Source: CAIWHR01 sp963788185
Lineage (GTDB): Bacteria; Pseudomonadota; Gammaproteobacteria; Burkholderiales; Casimicrobiaceae
Direction of reading: 5' to 3'
DNA length: 64,000 nucleotides
Assembly (NCBI GenBank): GCA_963788185.1
Contig: CAWBGE010000012.1
Coordinates: 248,001-312,000, forward strand
Part shown: positions 25,745-34,827 of the stretch, in pieces
Layout: each line of letters starts with the position of its first letter
How positions within the stretch are numbered: the stretch's first letter is position 1
Position numbers and translations under genes: made by a program
Notes under the pieces: generated by a model
Databases searched by the model: none
Told to the model about the DNA's origin: nothing
What the model saw: only the letters and a program-made list of their open reading frames with translations

Positions 25745-26161
25745 GTGGATCCGGCATTCGAGACCATCGGCCTCTGGGGATTGTTCGCCAGCAGCTTCCT
25801 CTCCGCGACCTTGCTGCCGGGCAATTCCGAGATCGTCCTGGCGGCACTGCTGCAACAGGCGCCGCACCTCGCGTGGCCCGCGGTTGCGGTCGCGACTGTC
25901 GGCAATACCCTGGGCGGCCTCACGTCCTATCTCCTGGGCAGGTTCCTGCCCAGGCCGATCCCGCATCGCGCGCTCGACTGGCTTTCACGCTACGGTCCGG
26001 CGGCCCTGCTGCTGTCGTGGGTTCCCGTCATCGGCGACGGACTGTGCGTGGCATCAGGCTGGCTGCGCCAGAATGTCGTCGCCGCAGCGCTGTGCATCGC
26101 GCTCGGCAAATTCGCGCGTTACTGGGCGCTGGCCGAGGGGCTGGCGTGGTTTCGCGGCTGA
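25745..26161 (+). CDS. YqaA-family small membrane protein
   Basis: 138 residues starting at a GTG four bases after comM; no ATG is available. The sequence carries LWGLFASSFLSATLLPGNSEIVLAALL, the family motif with the conserved LLPxxSE, then TVGNTLGGLTSYLLGRFLP, with two or three membrane helices. It is a short relative of the DedA/SNARE-associated proteins; transport substrate unknown. Confidence 0.82.
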   Translation: MDPAFETIGLWGLFASSFLSATLLPGNSEIVLAALLQQAPHLAWPAVAVATVGNTLGGLTSYLLGRFLPRPIPHRALDWLSRYGPAALLLSWVPVIGDGLCVASGWLRQNVVAAALCIALGKFARYWALAEGLAWFRG

Positions 26162-26238
26162 CGGCCTGCGCCCGCAGCCCCGCAAATGCCGCGCCGCGCT
26201 CGCGTCCGCGCATGCTGCGCTGCGTTAAACTCCTTCGC

Positions 26239-29200
26239 ATGACGCACGCGATCACCGACCGCTTCCTGCAATCCGATCCGCCGCACGCCGACGCGCCGCG
26301 CCTGCGCGAGATTCCGTACAACTACACGTCGTTCTCCGATCGTGAAATCGTCATCCGCCTGCTGGGCGGCGAGATGTGGATGCTGCTCGATGAACTCCGC
26401 GGCGAGCGGCGTACCGGCCGCTCGGCGCGCATGCTGTTCGAGGTGCTCGGCGACATCTGGGTGGTCGACCGCAATCCGTATCTGCAGGACGACCTGCTCG
26501 ACAACCCCAGGCGGCAGCAGCTGCTGGTCGATGCGCTGCGTCATCGACTGCACGAAATCGAGAAGCGGCGCGTGTCCAATCAGGGTGACGCCGCCGGGCG
26601 CGACGCGAAGGTGGCGCGCCTGGGTGCGGCCGCGCATGCGGCGGTCGATCGATTCGCGCGCTCGTTTCCGGAGACCGCTGCACTGCGCAAGGACGTTGTC
26701 CGCGTGCTGTCGCGGCACACGGCAAAGGACAACATCGCCTTCGACGGCCTCGCGCGCGTTTCGCACGTCACCGACGCCACCGACTGGCGCGTCGAATACC
26801 CGTTCGTGGTGCTCTATCCCGACACCGAGGCCGAGGTGCGCGGCGTGGTGCAGGGCTGCATCGAGCTCGGGCTCACGATCATTCCGCGCGGCGGCGGCAC
26901 CGGCTACCACGGCGGCGCGGTGCCGCTGACGGCGCGCTCCGTCGTCATCAACACCGAGAAGCTGGAGCGGCTTTCCGCCGTCGAGCTGCGCCCGTTGCCG
27001 GGTCGTGCCGACCCCACGCCCACGATCGAGTGCGGCGCCGGCGCGGTCACGCGCCGCGTGATCAACGCCGCCGAAGCCGCCGGGTACGTGTTCGCCGTCG
27101 ATCCCACGTCGGCCGACGCGTCTTGCATCGGCGGCAACGTGGCGATGAATGCCGGCGGGAAGAAGGCGGTGCTGTGGGGCACGACGCTCGACAACCTGGT
27201 GTCGTGGCGGATGGTGACACCCGACGCCGAGTGGCTGGAAGTCACGCGCGTCGATCACAACCTGGGCAAGATTCACGACGCCCCCGTCGCGACCTTCGAG
27301 CTCGCCTGGTACGACAACGGCGGGCGGACGCCCACGCGCACCGAGACATTGGCGATTCCCGGGAACAAGTTTCGCAAGGCGGGGCTCGGCAAGGATGTCA
27401 CCGACAAATGCCTGTCGGGGCTGCCCGGCATCCAGAAGGAAGGCTGCGACGGCATCATCACGTCGGCGCGGTTCGTCCTGCACACCATGCCGCCGGCGGA
27501 GCGCACCGTGTGCCTGGAGTTTTTCGGACCGGTGCGCGATGCGACGCCGGCCATCGTCGACATCAAGGACTACCTCGACACGCGGCCGCACGGCGCGCTG
27601 CTCGCGGGCCTCGAGCATATGGACGAGCGCTACGTGCGCGCGGTCGGCTACGCGACCAAGGCGCGCCGCCATGGCAGGCCGACGATGGTGCTTCTGGCCG
27701 ACATCGCCGGTGCCGGCGAGGACGACGTCGCGAAGGCGGCGTCCGAGATCGTGCGCATCGCCAACGCGCGCGGCGCCGAAGGTTTCGTCGCCGTGTCAGC
27801 CGAGGCGCGCAAGAAGTTCTGGCTCGAGCGGCATCGCACCGCGGCGATCGCCAAGCACACCAACGCGTTCAAGATCAACGAGGACGTCGTCATCCCGCTG
27901 CCGCGGCTCGGCGACTACACCGACGGCGTCGAGCGCATCAACATCGAGTACTCGATCGACAACAAGCTGAAGCTCTGCGACGCGCTGGCGGCGTTCTTCG
28001 CGGGGCCGATGCCCGAGCCCGCGAACGACGAGGCCAGGCCCGACCCGGATCTCCTGGCCGAGAAGGTCGACGAGGCCAGGGCGCTGGTGGCGGCGACGCG
28101 GGTGCGGTGGCAGGATCTCCTCGACCGGCTCGACGACACCTTTGTCGCGCTGCAGGATCACTCGCTCCGCGTGTCGTGGAAAGCCGAGCTGAAGCGCCCG
28201 TTGGAGGAGATCTTCGCCGGCCATGTCTTCACGCAGGTGCTCGCGCGCTGCACTGCGATCCACAACGAGGTGCGGCGCAGCCGCGTGTTCGTCGCCATGC
28301 ACATGCACGCCGGCGACGGCAACGTGCATACCAACATCCCGGTCAACTCCGACGACTACGGGATGCTGAAGGCGGCGCGGGCCGCGGTTGCGCGGGTGAT
28401 GGCACTCGCCAAGGCACTGGGCGGCGTCATCTCGGGCGAGCACGGGATCGGCATCACCAAGATGGAGTTCATGACCGACGACGAGCTGGCGCCGTTCGCC
28501 GCGTACAAGCAGCGCGTCGATCCGCAGGGGCGTTTCAATGCCGGCAAGCTGATCCGCGATCCGGGATTGCCGTCCGACCTCACCAACGCCTACACGCCGT
28601 CGTTCAGCCTGCTCGGCAGCGAGAGCCTGATCCTCGAGCAGTCGGAGATCGGGCAGATCGCCGACTCGATCAAGGATTGCCTGCGCTGCGGCAAGTGCAA
28701 GCCGGTGTGCGCGACGCACGTTCCGCGCGCCAACCTGCTGTACAGCCCGCGCAACAAGATACTCGGCACGTCGCTGCTGATCGAGGCGTTCCTGTACGAG
28801 GAGCAGACGCGGCGCGGTGTCAGCCTTCAGCACTTCGACGAGTTCGCCGATATCGCCGAGCACTGCACCGTCTGCCACAAGTGCGTCAATCCCTGCCCGG
28901 TCGACATCGATTTCGGCGACGTGTCGATCGCCATGCGCAACCTCCTGCGCAAGCAGGGCAAGAAGCCGTTCAGCCCGGGCACCGCGCTGGCGATGTTCTT
29001 CCTCAATGCCACCGATCCGACGACGATCAAGATCGCCAGGAAGCTGATGATCGACTGGGGCTACAAGGCGCAGCGGCTCGCCTATCAGGTTGCGCGACGG
29101 CTGGGCCTCGTGCAGGGGCAGACGCGCCAGCCTGTGTCGACGGTGGGGCGGGCGCCGATCAAGGCTCAGATCGTCCACTTCATCAACAAGCCGATGCCGG

Positions 29201-30084
29201 GCGGGCTGCCCAAGCGCACGTCGCGCGCGCTGCTCGACATCGAGGACGACGCCATCGTTCCGATCATCCGCGATCCGGCGCGGGTCACCGAGGAATCGGA
29301 AGCCGTCTTCTATTTTCCGGGCTGCGGCTCGGAGCGGCTCTTCTCGCAGGTGGGGCTCGCCACGCAGGCGATGCTCTACCACGTCGGGGCGCAGACCGTG
29401 CTGCCGCCGGGCTATCTGTGCTGCGGCTACCCGCAGACCGCCTCGGGCAATCACGACAAAGGGCAGCAGATCGTCACCGACAACCGGGTGCTGTTCCACC
29501 GGGTGGCCAATACGCTCAACTACCTCGACATCAGGACGGTGATCGTCTCCTGCGGCACCTGCCTCGACCAGCTCGAGAAGTACGAGTTCGAGAAGATCTT
29601 CCCGGGGAGCCGGCTCCTCGACATTCACGAGTACCTGATGGAGAAGGGCATTCGCCCAGACGGCGTCAGCGGGGTGCGCTACATGTACCACGACCCCTGC
29701 CATACGCCGATGAAGGTCCACCAGCCGTTGAAGGTCGTCAACGAGCTGATGGCCGCGCCCGTGGTCCTGAACGACCGTTGCTGCGGCGAGGCGGGCACGC
29801 TGGCCACCACCCGCCCCGACGTGTCGACGCAGGTCCGCTTCCGCAAGGAAGAGGAGATGAGGAAAGGCGCCGATGGGCTGCGGGCCGACGGCTTCAAGGG
29901 CGAGGTGAAGATCCTGACCTCCTGCCCATCGTGCCTGCAGGGGTTGTCGCGCTACGAGGACGACGCGGGCACGAGCGCCGACTACATCGTCGTCGAGCTG
30001 GCCCGGCGCCTGCTCGGCCCTGACTGGATGGCCGACTACGTGGCCAAAGCCAACGCCGGCGGCATCGAGCGCGTACTGGTCTGA
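26239..30084 (+). CDS. Large FAD/iron-sulfur oxidoreductase (DUF3683 - GlcD-like - GlcF-like)
   Basis: 1281-residue fused protein. An N-terminal DUF3683-type region includes the conserved REIPYNYTSFSDREIVIRLLG. An FAD-binding type 4 domain follows (PRGGGTGYHGGAVPLT near residue 215), then a FAD-oxidase C-terminal domain with HMHAGDGNVHTNIPV and EHGIGITKMEFM. Two [4Fe-4S] clusters come next: CLRCGKCKPVC near 814 and CTVCHKCVNPCPVD near 875. Two cysteine-rich CCG domains close the protein, with CCGYPQ near 1061 and CCGEAGTL near 1181. The architecture corresponds to glycolate or D-lactate dehydrogenase subunits D and F joined. Substrate is unknown; a D-2-hydroxy acid donating electrons to quinone is the reasonable inference. 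It stands alone between comM-yqaA and an uncharacterised gene. Confidence 0.88.
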   Translation: MTHAITDRFLQSDPPHADAPRLREIPYNYTSFSDREIVIRLLGGEMWMLLDELRGERRTGRSARMLFEVLGDIWVVDRNPYLQDDLLDNPRRQQLLVDALRHRLHEIEKRRVSNQGDAAGRDAKVARLGAAAHAAVDRFARSFPETAALRKDVVRVLSRHTAKDNIAFDGLARVSHVTDATDWRVEYPFVVLYPDTEAEVRGVVQGCIELGLTIIPRGGGTGYHGGAVPLTARSVVINTEKLERLSAVELRPLPGRADPTPTIECGAGAVTRRVINAAEAAGYVFAVDPTSADASCIGGNVAMNAGGKKAVLWGTTLDNLVSWRMVTPDAEWLEVTRVDHNLGKIHDAPVATFELAWYDNGGRTPTRTETLAIPGNKFRKAGLGKDVTDKCLSGLPGIQKEGCDGIITSARFVLHTMPPAERTVCLEFFGPVRDATPAIVDIKDYLDTRPHGALLAGLEHMDERYVRAVGYATKARRHGRPTMVLLADIAGAGEDDVAKAASEIVRIANARGAEGFVAVSAEARKKFWLERHRTAAIAKHTNAFKINEDVVIPLPRLGDYTDGVERINIEYSIDNKLKLCDALAAFFAGPMPEPANDEARPDPDLLAEKVDEARALVAATRVRWQDLLDRLDDTFVALQDHSLRVSWKAELKRPLEEIFAGHVFTQVLARCTAIHNEVRRSRVFVAMHMHAGDGNVHTNIPVNSDDYGMLKAARAAVARVMALAKALGGVISGEHGIGITKMEFMTDDELAPFAAYKQRVDPQGRFNAGKLIRDPGLPSDLTNAYTPSFSLLGSESLILEQSEIGQIADSIKDCLRCGKCKPVCATHVPRANLLYSPRNKILGTSLLIEAFLYEEQTRRGVSLQHFDEFADIAEHCTVCHKCVNPCPVDIDFGDVSIAMRNLLRKQGKKPFSPGTALAMFFLNATDPTTIKIARKLMIDWGYKAQRLAYQVARRLGLVQGQTRQPVSTVGRAPIKAQIVHFINKPMPGGLPKRTSRALLDIEDDAIVPIIRDPARVTEESEAVFYFPGCGSERLFSQVGLATQAMLYHVGAQTVLPPGYLCCGYPQTASGNHDKGQQIVTDNRVLFHRVANTLNYLDIRTVIVSCGTCLDQLEKYEFEKIFPGSRLLDIHEYLMEKGIRPDGVSGVRYMYHDPCHTPMKVHQPLKVVNELMAAPVVLNDRCCGEAGTLATTRPDVSTQVRFRKEEEMRKGADGLRADGFKGEVKILTSCPSCLQGLSRYEDDAGTSADYIVVELARRLLGPDWMADYVAKANAGGIERVLV

Positions 30085-30249
30085 TCGTTCCCGCAGTCGC
30101 GCGCCGGCAGCCGACAGACGCGCGTATTCCGGCGCCGCGTGGCGGGTGCTTGCCTCCAGGGGCCCCCACCCGGTTGTGCTATAACGCGATCACGGTGCCG
30201 CGGCGTGCCCGTCGCGAGCGAGATACGACTGACGCCCAGGATGAAACGA

Positions 30250-30286
30250 CCCCCACGCTCACCAGGTTCGCGGCCCCCCGTGGGGG
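30250..30286. repeat. Hairpin-forming GC-rich element
   Basis: An 8-bp inverted repeat CCCCCACG/CGTGGGGG around a 21-base loop, followed by CACCCTTCGGGCGGCCGGGCGGG. Elements of this wording are dispersed between genes in many Burkholderiales. Here it lies 40 bases before the next start codon. The remaining sequence of 30085-30325 contains a possible -10 (TATAAC at 30180) without a good -35. Confidence 0.5.
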
Positions 30287-30325
30287 CGCTGTCAGCACCC
30301 TTCGGGCGGCCGGGCGGGTACTGAG

Positions 30326-31945
30326 ATGAACGACCCTGATTTACCCGTTGCCAACGTCGCGCTCGACGTGGTGTCCGACGCGCCGCCGCTGGCGTTCGGC
30401 GACGCCGAGAGCGCGAAGGCCTGGGCCAAGACGCTGCCTTTCAGCAACGTGGCGCAACTGCATGCCGCCGTGGCGGGCCAGCTGCGCGCACTGGCGGGCG
30501 CGGAGCTTCCCGCACGCGAGCGCGCGACCATCGCCGAGATCCTCCGCGATCTGGTGTCGCATCTGCATACCGAACTCGCGCGCCGGTATGCGGGCAAGGC
30601 CCAGCCTGCAGTCGACCGCGAACTCGAGGCCGCGAACCAGGCGATCGCGCTCTGGCAGTCGCTGTGGGAGCAGTATTCGCACTGCCTGAAGCCGCTGCTC
30701 GAAGGCGATCCGGAACTCGCCGGTGTCAAGCCCAAGCTGCTGCAGCGCGGGCTCTATGTCGGCAAGCAGCTGATCCTCGTGCACGGCCTCGCGCGCCGTG
30801 CCGTGCCGCCGGAGGTGTGGCGCGAGCTGCACGCCTACTACCGGCTCGCGGAGATGCTCGAGTGCGCGGTGACGGCCGTGTCGGACGAGCTCATGCCGCA
30901 CGGCGTCGGCATCTCCTGCTACTCGACGTACAGCCACGCGCTGCTGCTGGGACTTGCCGATCCGTATGCGATGCGGGTGAAGGAGATCGAGCTCGCCGAT
31001 CGCTGGTTGTCGATGTGGGCGCGCAAGATCTTCCCGTACGCGCAGCAGCGCGAATCCGAAGGGCCGGTGCTGGTGGTCGACATCGATGTGCCGCAAGGGG
31101 CGGCGCTGATGGCGAGCCCGCCGGCGAGCGTGCCGGCAACGATGCGTTTCGGCTATCCGTCCAAGCTCTCCACCAGCGTACGCGGGCGGCTGAAGCGGCT
31201 GCAGGGTGGCGCCAATCCGGCGGAGCTGCAACTGGGCAAGGATTGCAGTGCCGAACAGTGCACTGCACTGCTGGGCCATCTCGATGCGCGCTGGTATCAG
31301 GCGCCGCGCCGCGTCAGCGACGCGCCGCCGCAGAACCTCGAGCTCTGCGGGGGCGGGGTGGCGGCCGCGTATTTTCGCGTTGGCGGCCGCACGTTCGACC
31401 GCGAGGATCCGCTCGGGCGCGTCTACGCGCAGAAGACCCAGCATTTGCAGACGCTGGGTGCGGTGACCGATTACGACCGTGGACGCGACGAGGCCGAGAG
31501 CAGTTGGCCCTGGGAGCGCTGGCAGGGCGTTAGCGAGCGGCGCGACGCTGCACTCACCCGCGTCGGCGCCTCGCAGCAGCGCTGGATGCTCGATCAACTC
31601 GCCGTGGCCCGCGAGGGCGGCCGGGTGCGGCTGGGATTCGTGACGCGCCTCGTGCAGGACGAGAGGGGCGGACTCAGGATTTCGATGCGCTTCTGGCCGG
31701 CGACGCCGAAGTGCGTCTCGGTGCGGCCGCTGTCCACGGCGGTATCCGAGGATCCGCCGATGCCCGTGCTGCTGCTTGCCGAAACGCCCGATGACAAGGC
31801 ATGCCTCGTCCTGCCGCCGCGCAGTTTCAGCCCGGGCCGCGTGATGCGCAGCATCGACGTCGGGGCCGAGCGCAGGTTTCGCCTGATCCGGCTGCTGCAG
31901 CGCGGCGCGGATTTCGAGCGGGTGGCCTTCGAAGAGTCGCCCTGA
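30326..31945 (+). CDS. Conserved protein of unknown function
   Basis: 539 residues; I do not recognise the family with confidence. No signal peptide or membrane helix is evident, so cytoplasmic. The N-terminal 250 residues are mostly helical and charged (RERATIAEILRDLVSHLHTELARRY). The C-terminal 200 look like a beta-rich domain (VRLGFVTRLVQDERGGLRISMRFWP). I looked for the RxxxR and D/NxSxxG motifs of PilZ domains and did not find them. Codon use resembles its neighbours and the start has a normal context, so it is a real gene. The neighbours, an oxidoreductase and a thioredoxin-fold protein, give no functional hint. Confidence 0.75.
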   Translation: MNDPDLPVANVALDVVSDAPPLAFGDAESAKAWAKTLPFSNVAQLHAAVAGQLRALAGAELPARERATIAEILRDLVSHLHTELARRYAGKAQPAVDRELEAANQAIALWQSLWEQYSHCLKPLLEGDPELAGVKPKLLQRGLYVGKQLILVHGLARRAVPPEVWRELHAYYRLAEMLECAVTAVSDELMPHGVGISCYSTYSHALLLGLADPYAMRVKEIELADRWLSMWARKIFPYAQQRESEGPVLVVDIDVPQGAALMASPPASVPATMRFGYPSKLSTSVRGRLKRLQGGANPAELQLGKDCSAEQCTALLGHLDARWYQAPRRVSDAPPQNLELCGGGVAAAYFRVGGRTFDREDPLGRVYAQKTQHLQTLGAVTDYDRGRDEAESSWPWERWQGVSERRDAALTRVGASQQRWMLDQLAVAREGGRVRLGFVTRLVQDERGGLRISMRFWPATPKCVSVRPLSTAVSEDPPMPVLLLAETPDDKACLVLPPRSFSPGRVMRSIDVGAERRFRLIRLLQRGADFERVAFEESP

Positions 31946-31982
31946 CCGCGCGTCGTCGCATCGGCGCCTTCCCTCGACGATC

Positions 31983-34034
31983 ATGACCAATCGGCTCGCC
32001 AGCGTGACCAGTCCGTACCTGCTCCAGCACGCGGACAATCCGGTCGACTGGCAGCCGTGGGACGAGGTTGCGCTGGGAGAGGCGCGGCGCGAAGGCAAAC
32101 CCATCCTGCTTTCGATCGGCTACTCGGCATGCCATTGGTGCCACGTGATGGCGCACGAATCGTTCGAGGATCCCGAAGTCGCCGCGGCGATGAATGCGCA
32201 CTTCGTCAACATCAAGGTCGACCGCGAGGAGCGTCCGGACCTCGACCAGATCTATCAGGCCGCACACGCGCTGCTGACGCGCCGCCCCGGCGGCTGGCCG
32301 CTGACGATGTTCCTCACGCCAGCGGGCGAACCCTACTTCGCCGGCACCTACTTTCCGCGGCAGGGCCGATACGGCCTGCCCGGCTTTCTCGAGTTGCTGC
32401 CCAAGGCCGCGGCCGCATTCCATCAGCAAGCTGACGCGATCGCCGGCCAAAGCGCACATCTGCGCGAAGCGCTGGCGGCCTTCGAGCCCAGGCGCGACGT
32501 CGACGCGATCCTGCCCGCGGGCGCAGGTCCGGAGGCGCTGGCGATCCTTTGGCAGCGCTTCGACAACGTCCACGGCGGTTTTGGCGCGGCACCGAAATTT
32601 CCGCACCCGATGGAGCTCGAGTTCTGCCTGCGCGCGCACGCCGGGCACGGCGACGGGAACGCGCTGCACATGGCGCGTCTCACGCTGGAACGGATGGCGG
32701 CGGGCGGCATCCACGACCAGCTGGGGGGCGGCTTCTGTCGTTACAGCGTGGATGCCGAGTGGGCGATCCCGCATTTCGAAAAGATGCTCTACGACAACGG
32801 GCCGCTGCTCGGCGTCTATGCCGACCTGGCGCGCGTCACAGGCGACGCGGCGCATGCCGACGTCGCGCGCGGGATCGTGGGCTGGCTCGAGCGGGAGATG
32901 CGCGCGCCCGATGGCGCGTACTGGTCGAGTCTGGATGCCGACAGCGAAGGCGAGGAAGGGAAGTTCTATGTGTTTTCGCGCGAGTCCTTCCGTGCTGCGC
33001 TGCGCCCCGACGAGCACGCGGTGGCAGCGCCCCACTTCGGACTCGACGGCCCGCCGAACTTCGAGGGACACGCGTGGCACCTGCGCGTCGCGAAGCCGAT
33101 CGAACACGTCGCGGCTGATCTCGGGTTGTCGTTGCCGGATGCCCAGACCCGGCTCTCTGCGGCGAAGGGCGCGCTGTTCGCCGCCCGCGCGTCGCGCGTG
33201 CGACCGGGGCTCGACGACAAGATCCTGACGTCCTGGAACGCGCTCGCCATCGGCGGTCTCGCCCGCGCGTCGCGCGCGTTGGACGAGCCGCGCTGGGCCG
33301 ATCTCGCCCGGTCGGCAACCGATGCGCTGCGCCGTACGGCGTGGCGCGACGGACGTCTGCTTGCCACGCGCAAGGGCGATGCCGTCGCGCTCAATGCCTA
33401 TCTCGACGACTACGCGTTCCTGCTCGCCGCGTTGCTCGAGATGATGCAGACGCGGTTCCGCGTCGACGATTTCGAGTGGGCCTGCGCGCTCGCCGACGTG
33501 CTGCTGCAGCAGTTCGAGGATCCCGTCGATGGCGGATTCTTCTTCACCAGCCACGACCACGAGGCGCTCATCCATCGCGGCAAGCCGGGTCACGACCAGG
33601 CGACACCGTCCGGCAACGGCGTGGCGGCGGGGGCGCTGATCGCGCTCGGCCATCTTGCGGCCGAGCCCCGGTACGTCACGGCCGCTGAGCGCGCGCTGCG
33701 CCTGTTCGCGCCGTCGCTCGCGAATGCGCCCGCCGGATATGCTTCGTTGCTGATGGCGCTGGAAGACGCGATCACGCCACCGACGTCGGTGCTGCTGGCG
33801 GGGACCGACGGCGCATGCGTCGAATGGCAGCGGGCGCTGGAACGGCGATACCGACCCCGCGTGCGCGTGTTCAATGTCGGCGGGAAAACGTTGCCGGCGG
33901 CGCTCGCCAAGGCACCGGTCCCCGCGAGCGGAGCGGCGGCATGGATATGCATGGGCACGCAATGCCTGCCGCCGGTCACGACGCTGGAAGAGGCGGCGAG
34001 CGCGCTCGATGCCGGCGCTGCGTCGCGTTCATAG
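31983..34034 (+). CDS. Thioredoxin-domain protein, DUF255/YyaL family
   Basis: 683 residues. The N-terminal thioredoxin-like domain opens NRLASVTSPYLLQHADNPVDW and contains CHWCHVMAHESFEDPEVA at about residues 49-66, the family version of the redox motif. RPGGWPLTMFLTPAGEPYFAGTYFP follows. The rest is an (alpha/alpha) barrel related to glycosidase folds, with GGFGAAPKFPHP, the IHDQLGGGFCRYSVDAEW segment and HFEKMLYDNGPLL. Members are widespread, including a human spermatogenesis protein, but no enzymatic activity is established. It starts 37 bases after the preceding gene. Confidence 0.9.
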   Translation: MTNRLASVTSPYLLQHADNPVDWQPWDEVALGEARREGKPILLSIGYSACHWCHVMAHESFEDPEVAAAMNAHFVNIKVDREERPDLDQIYQAAHALLTRRPGGWPLTMFLTPAGEPYFAGTYFPRQGRYGLPGFLELLPKAAAAFHQQADAIAGQSAHLREALAAFEPRRDVDAILPAGAGPEALAILWQRFDNVHGGFGAAPKFPHPMELEFCLRAHAGHGDGNALHMARLTLERMAAGGIHDQLGGGFCRYSVDAEWAIPHFEKMLYDNGPLLGVYADLARVTGDAAHADVARGIVGWLEREMRAPDGAYWSSLDADSEGEEGKFYVFSRESFRAALRPDEHAVAAPHFGLDGPPNFEGHAWHLRVAKPIEHVAADLGLSLPDAQTRLSAAKGALFAARASRVRPGLDDKILTSWNALAIGGLARASRALDEPRWADLARSATDALRRTAWRDGRLLATRKGDAVALNAYLDDYAFLLAALLEMMQTRFRVDDFEWACALADVLLQQFEDPVDGGFFFTSHDHEALIHRGKPGHDQATPSGNGVAAGALIALGHLAAEPRYVTAAERALRLFAPSLANAPAGYASLLMALEDAITPPTSVLLAGTDGACVEWQRALERRYRPRVRVFNVGGKTLPAALAKAPVPASGAAAWICMGTQCLPPVTTLEEAASALDAGAASRS

Positions 34035-34096
34035 CGGTCGAAGACCGGTTCCGGTACCATCCACGCCGCCGCATCACCTATCCTCATGGAGAAACA

Positions 34097-34414
34097 ATGA
34101 AAGTTGCTGCCCTTTTGGTTGGAGTGCTGGGACTCGCCGTCACCGGCGTCGCCAGCGCCGCCCCCGGCGAAGACCTGGTCAAGAAATCGGGTTGTACCGC
34201 CTGCCACCAGAACGACAAGAAGCTCGTCGGCCCCGCCTACCAGGAGGTCGCCGCCAAGTACAAGAGCGACGCCGGCGCTGCAGCCAAGCTCGCCGGCAAG
34301 GTCAAGTCGGGTGGGTCCGGGGTCTGGGGTCCGGTGCCGATGCCCCCGCACCCCCAACTCTCGGACGCCGACATCAAGACGATGATCGCGTACGTGCTGA
34401 GTCTCAAGAAGTAA
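34097..34414 (+). CDS. Cytochrome c-551-like periplasmic electron carrier
   Basis: 105 residues: signal peptide (about 1-22) and a class I cytochrome c with heme motif CTACH at about residues 33-37, and the distal methionine likely in GPVPMPPHPQLSD. The C-terminal helix is DIKTMIAYVLSLK. GGAGA precedes the ATG by a few bases. The GVWGPVPMPPxxxLSD wording is typical of cytochromes c551/c5 that pass electrons to terminal oxidases or nitrite reductase. Confidence 0.92.
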   Translation: MKVAALLVGVLGLAVTGVASAAPGEDLVKKSGCTACHQNDKKLVGPAYQEVAAKYKSDAGAAAKLAGKVKSGGSGVWGPVPMPPHPQLSDADIKTMIAYVLSLKK

Positions 34415-34530
34415 GCGGCCACATACGCCGTAACGCCGGGCTGGTGAGGGTTGATACCCGGCCCGCCCGGTTTTCAGGCGGCTTCAGGCGGCGCGCCGGA
34501 TGCGTGCCCGACCCGACCGCGCAGCGGACT

Positions 34531-34559
34531 TTGACAGTGCCGCGTACGGCCGGTAATCT
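34531..34559 (+). promoter_or_regulatory. Promoter of the gcv operon
   Basis: TTGACA (34531-34536) and TAATCT (34554-34559) are separated by 17 bases, near-consensus sigma-70. The predicted start site is at the edge of the glycine riboswitch. Confidence 0.75.
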
Positions 34560-34564
34560 TCGTC

Positions 34565-34777
34565 GGGTCCGATCAGGAGAGAGCTTGCGGCGTTCGCGCC
34601 GTCGGCCGCCGAAGGCGTAACTCCCGCAATCGCTCAGGCAAAAGGACTGCCGGACGGCAACACATCTGGAGAGCGGCCGCGCATCGACGCATGGATGCGA
34701 GCGGCCCACCGAAGGGGCACCGGCGTCGGCCATCAGGGCCGCGCTGCAATCTCTCAGGTAAAAGGACAGACGGGGCG
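34565..34777 (+). promoter_or_regulatory. Tandem glycine riboswitch
   Basis: Two consecutive glycine aptamers. The first contains CAGGAGAGAGC, GCCGCCGAAGGCGTAA and CGCTCAGGCAAAAGGACTGCC. The second contains CTGGAGAGCGGCC, CCACCGAAGGGGCACC and CTCTCAGGTAAAAGGACAGA. The order, the GGAGAG and CTCAGG-AAAAGGAC cores, and the short linker match the classic cooperative tandem type. It ends about 50 bases before gcvT and should turn expression on when glycine is high. Confidence 0.95.
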
Positions 34778-34827
34778 CGAAAGTCATCCGCGCTTGGCCG
34801 CCGTTCGTCCTCCTCCCGGGAGTCCCA

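Noticed and set aside
30150..30185. TTGCCT ... TATAAC as a promoter for the 539-residue protein
   Set aside because: The spacing is about 24 bases, too long for sigma-70.
30326..31945. Reading the unknown protein as a c-di-GMP-binding PilZ receptor
   Set aside because: The C-terminal part is beta-rich, but neither the RxxxR nor the D/NxSxxG motif is present.
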